NCBI GenBank assembly: GCA_015680685.1
Contig: MNCI01030374.1
Location: forward strand, 4,544 to 68,543
DNA: 64,000 bases
From: Gnetum montanum
Taxonomy: Eukaryota; Streptophyta; Gnetopsida; Gnetales; Gnetaceae
Direction: 5' to 3'
Below are positions 46,530 to 57,324 of this stretch, piece after piece; within the stretch, counting starts at the first letter, position 1, and each line of letters starts with the position of its first letter. The position numbers and the translations under genes are program-made. Under the pieces are notes generated by a model that was given only the letters and a program-made list of their open reading frames with translations, was not told where the DNA came from and searched no databases.

Positions 46530-46798
46530 CTAGTTTAAGGTCATTTTGGGCCACATACACACTAGTTTAAGGCCATTTCGGGCCATATGCGTAGTTTAAG
46601 GCCATTTCGGGCCCCAACATAAGCAAGGGACGTTTCGAATGACACGGGTGGATTTCTCAGTTGACCGACCATTTCTGATCGTGGCTAGTTTTATGTCATT
46701 GTAGACATGATAGTTTAACGTCATTCCGGACTTGGAATGTAGTTTAATGTAGTTTCGGACTTGTTGTAGTTTAACGTCATTTCGAACAGTGGCGTTGT
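46530..46798. repeat. Dyad punctuation block between B passenger gene and B protease
   Basis: GGCCATTTCGGGCC at 46,571-46,584 and again at about 46,600; TGTCATTGTAGACA at about 46,695; GTCATTCCGGAC at about 46,719. All are preceded by AGTTTA-like sequence and have complementary arms six bases apart. Confidence 0.78.
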
Positions 46799-47755
46799 TT
46801 ACTGGTTTAATAATTTTTTGATTTTTCTCATTTTAACATTAGGAGATGCGTTAGCGGGTATGATTCTATATTCAACGTCTCCTTCGTTGATCACGTTGAA
46901 TGGTAATTTAGCCCAAGGGACATCTGATGGAATAGTTCCTACATTGGTATTTTCCGGCGCTTCTGCATGTATTATGGTTTCTGTGTCAGTTGTGGTTTCC
47001 AAGTGAGGCTGCGTATGTACAATGTTAGGCCCGGGTATTTCTGTTTTGGGTGGATTTTCTCTTGTGTTTAAAAGATTATCGCCTACCGGTTGTTGTTCAT
47101 TTATGTCGTGTTGTCTAGGCTCTTCGAGCTTAACCTCTGAGGCTTGGTCTGTGTCTATGTATGATGAGATGATGGGTGTAGCAGCCTCCCCGTGTATGAT
47201 GATTTTGCCACCTTCATAAGGCAAGTGAATTTCTTGGTGAATGGGGGAAGAGACTGCTTTAAGTTGGGCTAGCCAGGGCCTTCCCAAGATTAGGTTGAAC
47301 CCTGGCATTTCATCAATTACCACAAAGTCAGCAGATGTGGGGAATTGATCCCCTGCTATAAAGTCTAAAGTCATGGTGCCTTTGACTATCACGTGTGACC
47401 CACTAAACAATTTCAAGCATGTGGTGGTAATTGGTCTAATTAGCTCTGTAAGCCCCAACTGTTCGACGATGGGATATGGCACTACATTTGTGGTAGCTCC
47501 ATCATCTACATGGACCCTATGTATTTTGAATTGACTTATTCGTATTGTTATGAACATAGGTGCTATTGTTACCTCTCCTGTTTTCTCATCCACCTTGATG
47601 TTATCGTTGTGGAAACTTAATGGCTTGGAAGTTAACCCTTGAGGTGAGTACATTACTGCATGAATTGAAGGTTCATTTGGAGGCAAGTCCTTGCTTACTG
47701 GGATAGATGTTAACATGCACACCAAAGCTTCGCGATGGGTTTGAGATGTCAGCAT
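46799..47755 (-). pseudogene. Element B protease (retropepsin) domain, open over 318 codons
   Basis: Minus strand, uninterrupted. HVDDGATTNVVPYPIVEQLG carries the active-site Asp-Asp-Gly (Asp-Thr/Ser-Gly in most relatives); GSHVIVKGTMTLDFIAGDQF and MPGFNLILGRPWLAQLKA complete the fold. The C-terminal extension contains NTNVGTIPSDVPWAKLPFNV, also found in A, and ends KIKKLLNQ-stop. It is separated from gag by stops at 47,756-47,936, so the polyprotein is broken there. The plus-strand frames at 46,818-47,219 are shadows. Confidence 0.88.
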
Positions 47756-47936
47756 TAGGTCATATAAACTTAATGAAGTATTTTTTTGTTTGAGTGCTTG
47801 CGCGACTTATGTTAGGGCTGTTGCTAGGTCTCTACTGTTGGGCGTATGTTTGTCAGTAGTGACTTGGTCCATTGGGCCCAATAGTTTTATTTTGTGCATC
47901 GTTGTTTTTTCCCAGAATCGTTGATTAAGACATATC

Positions 47937-50900
47937 TTATTTTCTGGATGATTCACCCTCATGGCCTGTGTTTGGTTTATCGTTAGGTGGTGTCATGGAT
48001 ATTGCATTTAACGGGGTAGGTTTAGGAGATCCTAAGGCTAGCCATTGACACTCCTTCTCCAAGCGTTCGCGTGTAAGCTTATCCGCTAGGCATTCTCGTG
48101 TGTGGCATGGGGGTGCAGTTGGTTTCAGAGCCTCAGGCTGTTTTGGGATTCGTACTATGTATGAAGTCAAGCGGGGTTGCGGTTGGACGGTTGCATGCGG
48201 TTGAGCACCAGGCTGGCCAGGCACCTTGATGACATAAGGGATGGGTTTATTGTGTGTTTGTGAAGTGGAGGATTGGTGATCACTAGGACATTCGGGTGTC
48301 CTAATGATGTATGGAGTTGGCCTAGCTGGAGGTTGTACCTCCGTTGTTGTGACGGTAGGTGGTACTCGGACTACATAGGGGGTGGGCCGAATAGGAGGTG
48401 TTGGTATGTTTAAGATAGTAGCGATGGGAGGTACGCGCACCAAGTATGATTTTTCACGTGTCAGAGTGTTAGAAGCTGCTACTACAGGGGGTACTCTGAT
48501 GACGTAAGGTTTCTGTGGCGAATATGATGGTTGAGGCACTGATGTTCGCATAGAGGGAGGAATATTCACTACAAATGGTTTATTAGGTGTTTGCTGCTCA
48601 TGGTTAGAATAGATGGTGCTAATGCTAGGTGTTTCAGGTTCGTTATCAAGGTAGATTATGTTGATCACGTACGGTGCCTCTTTGGTATTTAGAGGATCTT
48701 TGTACACACCCATGGCCTGGTTTTGTGGTTGGACCAGGTTGGCTTCATCAAAGGTGATCTGACCTCCATCGATTCTTCGTTGGCTGTCTTGGCTTTGGCT
48801 GGAACCCTACTCTATGCCATGCCCGTTACGTTGGTGATAGTCCTAGAAATGGTCCATTCTAAAGCCTTTTGGCACTGGGGGCTCATCTGGCATTGCTAGG
48901 CTTGGGTTCTGAACCAGTTGACAAAACCGATCGTGCCTCTAGATCGCTGCAGGGGACAACTATTTATGTTTCATTAATCCAGCCTTCAGGAGTTGGTCAA
49001 ATAGTTGCGATGGTTTCATGGGTAGTGGTGTGTATTGAAAGGGGTCCTTCCTCTCGAAGTTTCTCGTACGATTCGATGTTGGGTTCTGTGTTGAGGATGA
49101 TTCTGGTGCGGTCGTGGGAGTGGGTTTAGCGTAATTAGTAGGGGCAACAGGCATTTTGCTTTGTTGTCCCACATGTGCTTATTGTATTTCCACTACCGCC
49201 ACTATAGTTGTTTTAACTTTTTCTTTGTCCTTTTTACTATGTTGATTCTTAAAAGCTGAATATGCAGGATCATGGCTATTTTGCGCTACCTCCTCTATGT
49301 TCTTGATTTGTACAAACGCTTGACTCAGATTGCGTGCATTGAGGTAGTATAGTTTGGATTTCACAAAATCGTTGATAGTCCCTTTTAAAATGGTGAGGAG
49401 ATACATCTCTGGGATGGGCTCGTGGAGCTCATTGAGAGCATCACTCCATCGCTGGATGAATTTTTGGATAGGTTCAAGGGGTGCTTGTTTAACCTATATG
49501 AGGCTGTCTAGTGTTGCTTCGGGTTTCAGGTTATACTTGAACCTGGTGACGAATTGGTGTAGCAAATCTTCCAGAGAAGATATGGAGTTTCATGGCAAGG
49601 CCCGATACCAATCAAGTGCTCTCCTAGCAAGGGACATGGAAAACACTCGTAAAATGGCATGTGGCCATGCCTGAAGTAGCGCGCACTATAGTCTGAACGT
49701 TATGAGGTAAGCGTTGGGGTCTATCTCCCCCGTGTATTTGGTCAACGTAGGCAAAGATACACCCTTGGGTAATGTTAGGGGCAGAACCGAAGAGCTAATA
49801 GGGTCATCGTGATAGAAGTCCACTACCTTCAGTTCTCCGTCAGGGTTAGTTTTGAGGCGTTTGACCTCATCAGTTAGCTCTTGCATTAGCTTTTTGGCGT
49901 CAATCCAATATTGGGCGCTAGGTGAGATGGCAGGTTGGGGATGTTGTACGATGTATAGATTAGATTGTTGGACAGTGGGTTGGAAGGTAGAAGGCTGTGC
50001 GGTCAGAGGTTGTACTTGCGGGATATTTGTATCAGGTGGTGCGAAGGGCGGCACGTTATAGGTAAGGGGTTGTTGTCGTTGCGGTTGTACTTGGGGGGTG
50101 TTAGCTAGGAAAATGGTGTGAGGAAATATGTTATAATGAGGGGGTTGATGTGATTGGGCACCCATCACTGCCCATTTCCCAATCATGTTTTGTGTAGGAA
50201 TCCCCTGAACTTATTGGGTTACAGTTGTGAAGGATGCTCCTTGAGTTGGGATCCGCGGTATGTAGTGAGCAGATGTAGAAGCTGGTATTACATGCGGCAT
50301 CCCGATCACTCGGGGTGGGAAGGTTGTTCCTACATCATTTTGGAGAGATTGTATTTGGGAGAATGGAGGTATTGTTGTAACAGAAGGAAGAGCGAGGGGC
50401 ATTGTGTTAAGTTGCGGGTGGGTTGTAGGAGGGATATGAACAAGTGTGGATGATTCTTGTTGAGGTATTTGCACTTGGGTGAATCTAAATAGTTGAAGGG
50501 ATGTAATTTCCCCTATGGCTAGATGAAACAACGAGTTGACATAGGTTTGTGGACTAAGAGTATGGTATGAATCTTCATGCTCGGATTGGGCTAGGAAGTC
50601 ATCCTCCTCTTCCGATTGAGGATTTACTATAGGTTGATCTAGAGACTGGCTCCTTTGCAGGAGGAGTTGTGAGATGAGCTCATAGTAAGGCTCTGGAAGA
50701 GGGATGATATCGTACGGGGAAGGAATGAACTCTTGTCCTCCCTGATAGAAAAGTTCGTATTGCCTCTTAACTTCGATTTCGGCTCGATCCACAGCTAGGT
50801 CGGCTTGTATTTTCATGCATATGAAATTGTATTGGTCCTGAGTTATGATGTTAGACGATGGGTTCCTCCCTTGCAATCTAAGAGACCGGTGAGGCCCCAC

Positions 50901-50990
50901 TATGGGTTGTACCACAGGCTGTTGGATGGCCATGGTGCCTACAAGGTCTGTGACCTGGGTGGTTGTAGCGGTGGAGTTTGCGGTGTTCAT
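47937..50990 (-). pseudogene. Element B gag, broken into open segments
   Basis: Minus strand, ATG 50,990. Segment 1 (50,990-50,211): QDQYNFICMKIQADLAVD, EFIPSPYDIIPLPEPYYEL and a Pro/Gln-rich linker. Segment 2 (50,186-49,686): QWIDAKKLMQELTDEVKRLK-type (QYWIDAKK...), GELKVVDFYHDDPISSSVLP, LTLPKGVSLPTLTKYTGEID. The capsid-like retrotrans_gag core follows (RRALDWYRALP, LHQFVTRFKYNLKPEATLD, MYLLTILKGTINDFVKSKLY; 49,680-49,180). The zinc-knuckle region (about 48,860-48,780) is damaged. Segment 48,713-47,937 (258 codons) starts MGVYKDPLNTKEAPYVIN and holds at least seven copies of a PYVIRVPP-like repeat, ending in ARECLADKL-like ECLADKLTRERLEKE. Stops lie between segments. Confidence 0.82.
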
Positions 50991-51620
50991 GATGAAGGGT
51001 TGAGAATACGACGTAGTGAAGGGATATGCAACTAGTATACCTAGTACAGCGTAAACCTACGTTCGTGGCGTATAGCGTATAAACTGGGTCTCAACGTATA
51101 GGCTTCAACGACTAGCGTATAATGACAGCGTATAGGTATCCAGCGTACAGTGGCAGCGTAGAGAATCTACAGCGTGGAGCGTACAGCGTATATGCTAAGC
51201 AGCGTAGACGGAGTCTACGGCGTAGAGCGTGTAGCGTATACTGAACGGCGTAGACAGAGTCAACGTACAGTGTAGACAGAGTCTACAGTGTAAAGTGTGC
51301 AGCGTATATGTCAGTAGCGTAAATAGAGTTCTGTGTGTAGCATAGACAGAGTCTACAGCGTAAAGCATGCAGCTTATATGTCAGCAGTGTAAACAAAGTT
51401 CTGTGTGCAACGTAGATAGAGTCTACCACGTAGAGTGTGTGCGGCGTATATTCAGCAGCGTAGACATTGGGGATTTTGCAGATAGAGTCAGCGTATATTC
51501 AACAGTGTAGATGCTGGGGATTTTTTAGACAGAGTCGGCATATAGTTAGCAACGTAGACGTTGGGAGCTCTGAAGCACAATAAGTTTTAGGCAGTACGCC
51601 CTCCTTCTAGTGCCAATTTC
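50991..51620 (-). other. Element B 5' leader and primer-binding site
   Basis: Noncoding. 51,040-51,560 is packed with AGCGTATA, GCGTAGAC and AGAGTCTAC words; AGAGTCTACAGCGTAAAG-like units recur about every 60 bp. The candidate primer-binding site is 51,599-51,615; minus strand TGGCACTAGAAGGAGGG starts five bases after the LTR end. Confidence 0.65.
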
Positions 51621-52736
51621 TGTACCATCTGAAATCATTGGTCTTCAGCTGGAAGGAAACAAAAATCGGGAGATCTTCAGACATGCACAGAAGACCCTAC
51701 CTTTGCTTGAGGGCAAGCTAGAATTAACGAAGGTAGAGTACCTTGAGTGGTCCACACGCGGATCAGGCAAAGATTTCCCCAAACGTACACCGAGGTGCTA
51801 TACGCTGGGTTATATGTGAATGGCGTAACAGATNGTTGAGGTCCAGTGTACAAGGTTCTCTGCTCTGGTTCTTAGTGTCTCTGTTTTTCTCTCTTATTTG
51901 CTCAAAATTTCCAACCTCGATCTAATGAAAAATTGGGGTTTTCATACAGGTTTAGACGTTAGACTCAGGTTGGGTGACATGTGGCGCGTTGACTGGGTAC
52001 GAAAGAATAAAATTTACAAGTGTACAACATGCTGCATCTACTGGGCATATGCGCTGGGTGTATACACTATATCTGGCAGGCGTAGACTCTGGGCATATAC
52101 GCTCGGCAGGCAAGACGTATACACTAGGCATATGCAAACTTGGGGATATACGCTGAGAATGTAAACTTGGGCGTATACGCTGAGAATGTATACTTTGTGT
52201 CTATTGGGCGTATACGCTGATGGTTGATCTGTTCATGTGAGTTGTTGGCTTGTGTCAAGTCTTGCTCTGCAGTGCTGTTTCCATGCCATCTTCGGAGATT
52301 GCATGTCGGGCGTATACACCAGTCATACATGCTGACCGTATATGTGAGGCATGTACGCTAAGCAGATACGCTGGGCATATACGCTGAGAAATGTGAACTT
52401 GAGCGTATACGTTGGGCGTATATGCTGAGAATGTAAACTTGAGCGTATATGCTAGGCGTATATGCTAAGAATGTGAACTTGAGCATATACGCTGGGCGTA
52501 TATGCTGAGAATGTATATTTAGTGAAAACTAAGTATCTTGATCTCCGAAGTTGCCATGTTTAATACCAGATGTCACCGTGGTCGTCTGTGGGTCCCAAGG
52601 ACCTACATTGTGTTCAGTTCGACTCCACTTGAAGTTTTCTGTGGGGCCCTCAAGCTTTTAGTCATACTAAGGAACGTCATGACTTAGCCCGATTTTTGTT
52701 GGAGAAGTACTAAGCTCGAAATTTTGTGGTGTTTCA
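51621..52736 (-). repeat. 5' LTR of element B
   Basis: TGTACCATCT to GGTGTTTCA. Matches 34,753-35,841, but lacks the counterpart of about 34,965-35,237 at a single N (51,834) and has more copies of the GGCGTATACGCTGAGAATG unit (52,140-52,510). The TATA position reads TCATACAG instead of TTATATAG on plus, so it is mutated here. Confidence 0.9.
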
Positions 52737-52741
52737 TGTAC

Positions 52742-53733
52742 AACAAGAGAAATTGACTCTGGCTTGCTTGAAACTTCTGGATCTTTGAATTAACTACTGT
52801 AGGATGTCGATTTAAGTGATTCTGTGGTTTTTTTAGATGTCTTCACCTGATAAGAACTTCCAATGTGAGGTGATTTTGTCATAGCGTGTCCTCAGCGTGT
52901 GCATGCTATACTCACACTACACTCATGCTACAGTGTGACCTTAATGTGAGTGACTTGAAAGTAATGCATTTCACTCTAGATTTTGATCTTTGAAACCTGA
53001 TTCTTGAGTATAACAATTTCCTATCTATGTTTGACCCTAAGAGTAATCTAAAATATGGAATTTGAGCCTAGATGAACCTTTTTTAGAGCCACTTTTGGCA
53101 GCTCACGTTGGACTCATGCTGCAGCATGACCACATCATGAGCTGCAGCGTGACCACAGCGTGAGCCACAAAAACTATCATTTTTGGACTCAAAAAACCAA
53201 AATTCTAAAGGCTGAAGGCTGAAGTTGTCAACAATGAACTCTGATGATGAATTTCTCTTTGGAAATCAAGTCATTTCGACTCAGTTTTGAGGCTCCCAGA
53301 GTTGGTCACACTGGACTAACACTACAGCATGTTCCCAGCGTGACCACAGTGTGACCTGCAGCATGTGTGTGGAAGTGTGAACATTTTGTCTCCAAATTTG
53401 AATTTATGAATGTTGAAACTTGGAGTGGATATCAGTGGCCCTCGGGGATGGCTTGCATTTTCAGATTTTGACCATTTTTTACTTGGTTTGGAGGCTTCTA
53501 GGGTTGGTCACACTGGACTCACGCTGCAGCATGACCACAGCATGCCCTACAGCGTGAGTGTAAAAATTGCAATTTCTAGTGTGTGTTGCCTAGTAGAAGC
53601 CAATGTGAGTGCCAGGAGAAGCCAACATGAGTGCCCAAGACAAGAGTGTCATGCCTTAGTCAAATTTTGCCTCCTGAATGCTTGAAAGGGCTTGAGTTGT
53701 TCAAAGTGTTAGGCCAAAATTAGTGGTGTTTCA
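52742..53733 (-). repeat. 5' LTR of element A, second part
   Basis: Continues the LTR broken at 34,752; matches 16,138-17,094 (GAGAAATTGACTCTGGC ... GGTGTTTCA). Rich in AGCGTGAC/AGCATGACC words. Followed by CTTCC (53,734-53,738), the approximate target duplication of A. Confidence 0.9.
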
Positions 53734-53738
53734 CTTCC

Positions 53739-55309
53739 TACTCCAAACAATGCTATGTGTTCAATAATTAGAAGAAGGTAAAAAATGATATGACTAGTGA
53801 TAAAAAATGTTACCAATTTAAATAAGGTTTGGAAAATATGCTCTCAAGTTATGTTTATCCAATCTCACCAAGAATATGTTAGGAATTTATGTTGCCTAAT
53901 GTAAATTCTCATGTAAATCTACCATGGATAAGTATGCTATAGGAAAAAATTAGATATAGAGAAAAAACACTAGAAAAAAATGCTACATAGCGTAAATTCC
54001 CAAACATGCAGCCAAGAAAAATAACACTCGTGTGTACGCTATCTGGTGCAAATGGAACATTGCCAAGGGAAAGATACGTTGTGAGTGCTAGCAAGGGGAA
54101 GGTGCTACTAAGAAAAAAATTTGATCCTTCCCTACATAAATGCTAAGAAAAAAAAATGCAATCCTCCTATGCTTGCACTACTAAGAGAAAAAATGCTATC
54201 CTTCCTTACTTACATTGCTAAGAAAAAACATTGTCCTTCATTGCCTTGTGCTAGCTAGAAAATCACTGGTCCTACCTACTTTGTTCTATGCATTGAAAAA
54301 TACTCTATCCTTACCCACATTTTGTGCTAACCTAGTAAAGATGCTAAACCTTCTTCTAGTCCTAACCTAGAAAAACACTACTATTTCTAGTGTCAAAGAA
54401 AGAAAAATGCTACAGTAGAAAAATTCTATGGGATATACTATCTAACATAAACCCTTGTAAATCTCTCTCCTATAAAAACACTATTTTATCAAAAAATGAT
54501 ACATTGTGTTTACTTGGGAGAACAAAAATGCTGCTTCCCAGTGAAAATGATAGCTTAGAAAAAATGCTACCTTGGAAAAATATGCTTTTTTTGTGTAAAC
54601 CCCAATGTCAAAAACCCAAAAAAAAGTTGTAGCTAAGAAAAATAATACTTACAAAAGAAAATGTTATCTGCAGGAATCATGTCATGCCCTGGCAAAAAAA
54701 GGTTGGCCTAGGAAATATGCTACCTTGGCCTGCTAGATCACACTATTGAAGAAAGCACTATAAAAATATTCTATCTAGTGTAAACTTTAGTGTAAATCCC
54801 AAAGGAACGCTTGCTTCCTTAGAAAAATGCTACCACAAAAATGTTGTATTCAAAGAAAATATTAACCTCCAAAAAAATGCTACCAAAGAAAAAAAATACT
54901 ATTGCTAGGAAATACACTACTTTTCAAGAAAAAGTGATGTCTTACCAAGGATTACACTACCTTAGAAAAATAGTAACTAAGCAAAATAGACTATCCTATG
55001 TAAATTTGGGCATAAGTCCTAGAAATATGCTAGTTAGTGAGAAATACACTACTTATAGGGAAAATAATGTTGCCTACACGAAATATGTTATGCTTCAAAA
55101 TATTCTCTAATCTAAGAATACATTGTCATAAATATACAATCTTGACAAGATATGCTACCAAGATGAGCTAAACATGTTATCAATAAAATATATTATCTTT
55201 TTATTTCTTAGAATTCATAGCATTATACTATCTTTTTAGTGATTGTATGTAAGGATAATACATAGTTTAGTCTATGAATATTATTTTAATTAATTTTTAT
55301 TTGACCAAG
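53739..55309. other. Element D spacer, right part, rich in GAAAAATGCTA words
   Basis: No supported gene. Variants of GAAAAATGCTAC recur dozens of times from 53,940 to 55,100, mixed with GTGTAAAC and CCTTGG. It continues the spacer interrupted at 15,328. Short open frames (54,390-54,632; 54,841-55,110) are Lys/Asn-rich translations of the repeat and are not genes. Confidence 0.6.
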
Positions 55310-56085
55310 GTACAACATAGATGTCATTTGATGTGTTCTCCTTGATGTGCAAGATTGAACGATGAAGATGTGAAAATAACTCAGCTTACTCCTGAGCTTG
55401 ACTAGACCATTTGGTAATATAACTTGACCGATTAATTGAGAATTCCTAGATCTTAAGCCTGGTAACCTCCTAGAATATATTACCATGATCTATGAAACAT
55501 TGGAATGACCAGATTACATAGTCAAAATCCTAGAACTAGAAGCCAATGACATTATCAAGGATCCCTAGGTAGAAATCCCTATGATAACACTTAATGGTGA
55601 GGGAAAAACTTTGAAGCTATGTACCATACTTAAACTGAGACTTATCCAAGATATCATCAAAACACTGCAAGATAACAACAAAGCTTTTGTATGGTCCTAT
55701 GATGAATTTCTAGACTTGACCCTTATCTCATCTAACATAACATTATACTAGGTTCTAGCGTATAGCCTATTAAGCAAAAGATTCACAAGATTAGACCTGA
55801 CCTAGCCTTAGCTTTTCATGAAAAAATTAAAGAGCTTTTCCAAGTAGAGTTGTTAACTACATAGTCTGGGTTTCCAACATCGTGGTAGTCCCCAAGTTGA
55901 ATGGGAGCATCCACATATGCATAGACTTTCGTTACCTTAACAAAGAAACCATTAAAGATGACTTTTCCATACTAAGTATTGATCAAATTATTAATATAAT
56001 CCCTATTCATGCATTACTATCCCTCATGGATGAATTTTCAAGATATAACCAAGTCATCTATGGAAAAACAAAGGGCACAAGGTAG
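55310..56085 (+). pseudogene. Element D reverse transcriptase, N-terminal part, truncated
   Basis: Plus strand. EFLDLKPGN, YETLE-stop-PDYIVKILELEAND, NGEGKTLKLCTILKLRL and DNNKAFVWSYDEF align with the RT linker of A (ESLDLNPSS, TQETLD-stop-PKNVAKTLDLEAD, DNIKMFTWSY). Then VVPKLNGSIHICIDFRYLNK and HALLSLMDEFSRYNQV match RT fingers and early palm. It stops at about 56,085, well before the YxDD box. Many stops and frameshifts. Orientation is opposite to A, B and C. Confidence 0.8.
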
Positions 56086-57324
56086 ATGGTAAGAAAGCGT
56101 GTGGCCTTTAACAGCTGAATCCAGTTAGAACCGATGCCGACTCTGATGCTTGCGACTTTGGCGGAGCCGTTGCCAGAAACAGAGATGGTGGCAGGCCTGG
56201 CATAGAGCACTGACTCAAATAGCATGGAGCGGCAGTGAGATGCTCTCTGAAGATGAGCAAACCTGAAACCTTCACTCAGGCCTTTCGCAGGGTCATCGAT
56301 GCAGTATCCCCGACAGCAGTTCAAGAGCAGCGACAACCACCACTGCCGCTGCATTGTTGAGCTATGATTCTGCATGAAGGTCCATGCCATGAGACTAAGG
56401 CATGATTGCATCATCGTTGTGTTAGAGCACAAGGTTTACATTTACAATTTTTGGGATCTCAAGCTTCTGCACCAGATCAATACACTACTGAACCCTACCA
56501 GCCTCTGCACTGTTTTACATGACCCAGCGTGCTTGCGTGCCTGGGGCTCCATCGCGGCTAGGTGCACCTTGAGCACTACAGGTGAAAATAGATGAAGTTC
56601 GTTGCCAAATTAATGATTTATGGTCTTTTGGAACCGTTCTGGTGTGAGCCCTTCATCTAGCTGTGTGTCCAAAAAGCACAGAGGAATTATCAGGTCCTTG
56701 GATTGGCGTTTCATGGACAGATATGCCTTCAAAGACCACTCAGGATTGTAGAATTCATCATTATCTAGCCTTGCCAGTTATGAAGAATACGTTAAGACAA
56801 TGAGACAGAGTGAGATAAGACTGGCATGGGCAAGAGGTTACGTTGAAGCCCCTAGGTTCCTACCAAATGAGTGTATTACTATACGTAGTACCTTTGGATT
56901 ACAACAAATTCTTCTACAACCTAAGGAAGACGTTGCTGAGTATTGATGAATATTTCATGCAAGAATTTGCTTTTTTTAAAAAAAAGGTTTACATTGAAAG
57001 GATAATTTTGTAGCATCATTTGTAAAGAAGACATTTACGTATTATTCCTTTTATTCATATGGAAGTTGTAACTTCCTATGATAGTTACCACTATGATGTA
57101 AATAAACAATAAAATAGTTTATAATTTAAAAAGGGAAATTGTGCAACAATTGTTCAAAGTCCTATGTGAATTGAACACTTGTCAATGGAAATGGTGGTTA
57201 TAACCACCACCAAGGCCACTTGTCAACTACAACCTCTTTTTCTCCACAAAGGTCACTTGTCACTTACATGGGACACTTGTCACCTACAACTTGTTTATCT
57301 CCATGGTGACCACTTGGCAACTGA
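56086..57324. other. Region around the ATG18 fragment, up to the gap
   Basis: 56,086-56,244 is of unknown origin, GC-richer than the flanks. 56,640-56,950 has a short plus-strand reading (SLDWRFMDRYAFKDHSGL, RFLPNECITIRSTFGLQQIL) that I do not recognise. 57,170-57,320 has repeats of CCACTTGTCA(A/C)(C/T)TACAAC. Confidence 0.4.
56245..56635 (+). pseudogene. ATG18-like (PROPPIN autophagy WD-repeat) gene fragment, broken
   Basis: The plus strand reads, across shifting frames, PETFTQAFRRVID (about 56,262), QYPRQQFKSSDNHHCRCIVEL (about 56,300), then MKVHAMRLRHDCIIVVLEHK and [20 protein letters not shown] (56,374-56,490), and in another frame VLACLGLHRG-stop-VHLEHY. Plant ATG18 proteins have [34 protein letters not shown] and LACPGLQKGQVRVEHY here. 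Frameshifts and stops make it a pseudogene; the FRRG lipid-binding loop of the family lies outside the fragment. GC content is higher than in the neighbours. It abuts the truncated RT of element D, so it could be a captured or inserted gene piece. Confidence 0.75.

Larger units (their letters stand above)
34753..52736 (-). mobile_element. Element B: full-length Tat/Ogre-like retrotransposon nested in A's LTR
   Basis: 17,984 bp, flanked by perfect TGTAC target copies (34,748-34,752 and 52,737-52,741). LTRs at 34,753-35,841 and 51,621-52,736. Module order is identical to A, including the antisense passenger gene between protease and RT. It is the youngest and best preserved of the four; several domains are open over hundreds of bases, but stops and gaps are still present. 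Confidence 0.93.
15329..53733 (-). mobile_element. Element A: full-length Tat/Ogre-like retrotransposon, split by element B
   Basis: Bounded by two LTRs of the same sequence: 15,329-17,094, and 33,934-34,752 continued at 52,742-53,733. Both have TG...CA ends. Flanking five-base sequences are CTTTC and CTTCC, one mismatch from a target duplication. Without element B it is about 20.4 kb. Sense order (minus strand): 5' LTR, primer-binding site, leader, gag, protease, dyad block, antisense passenger gene, spacer, dyad block, RT, RNase H, archaeal-like RNase H, integrase, 38-bp array, 3' region, polypurine tract, 3' LTR. All coding modules carry stops or frameshifts, so it is not autonomous now. 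Confidence 0.9.
12068..56085 (+). mobile_element. Element D: oldest Tat/Ogre-like element, plus strand, interrupted by C and A
   Basis: Three separated pieces appear to be one element on the plus strand: an antisense passenger gene on the minus strand (14,508-12,122), a spacer rich in the word GAAAAATGCTA (14,509-15,328, resuming 53,739-55,300) and the 5' part of RT on plus (55,310-56,085). This is the A/B module order seen in mirror orientation. Element A interrupts the spacer; the same word family on both sides supports continuity. Element C interrupts the left end, so D's gag-protease should lie beyond C, outside the window. RT stops abruptly at about 56,085. Confidence 0.65.

Noticed and set aside
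54390-55110. Lys/Asn-rich plus-strand frames (54,390-54,632, 54,841-55,110) as small genes
   Set aside because: They are translations of the GAAAAATGCTA word repeat and share no protein motif.
56058-56432. 124-codon minus-strand frame over the ATG18 fragment
   Set aside because: The plus strand gives recognisable PROPPIN sequence; the minus frame matches nothing I know.
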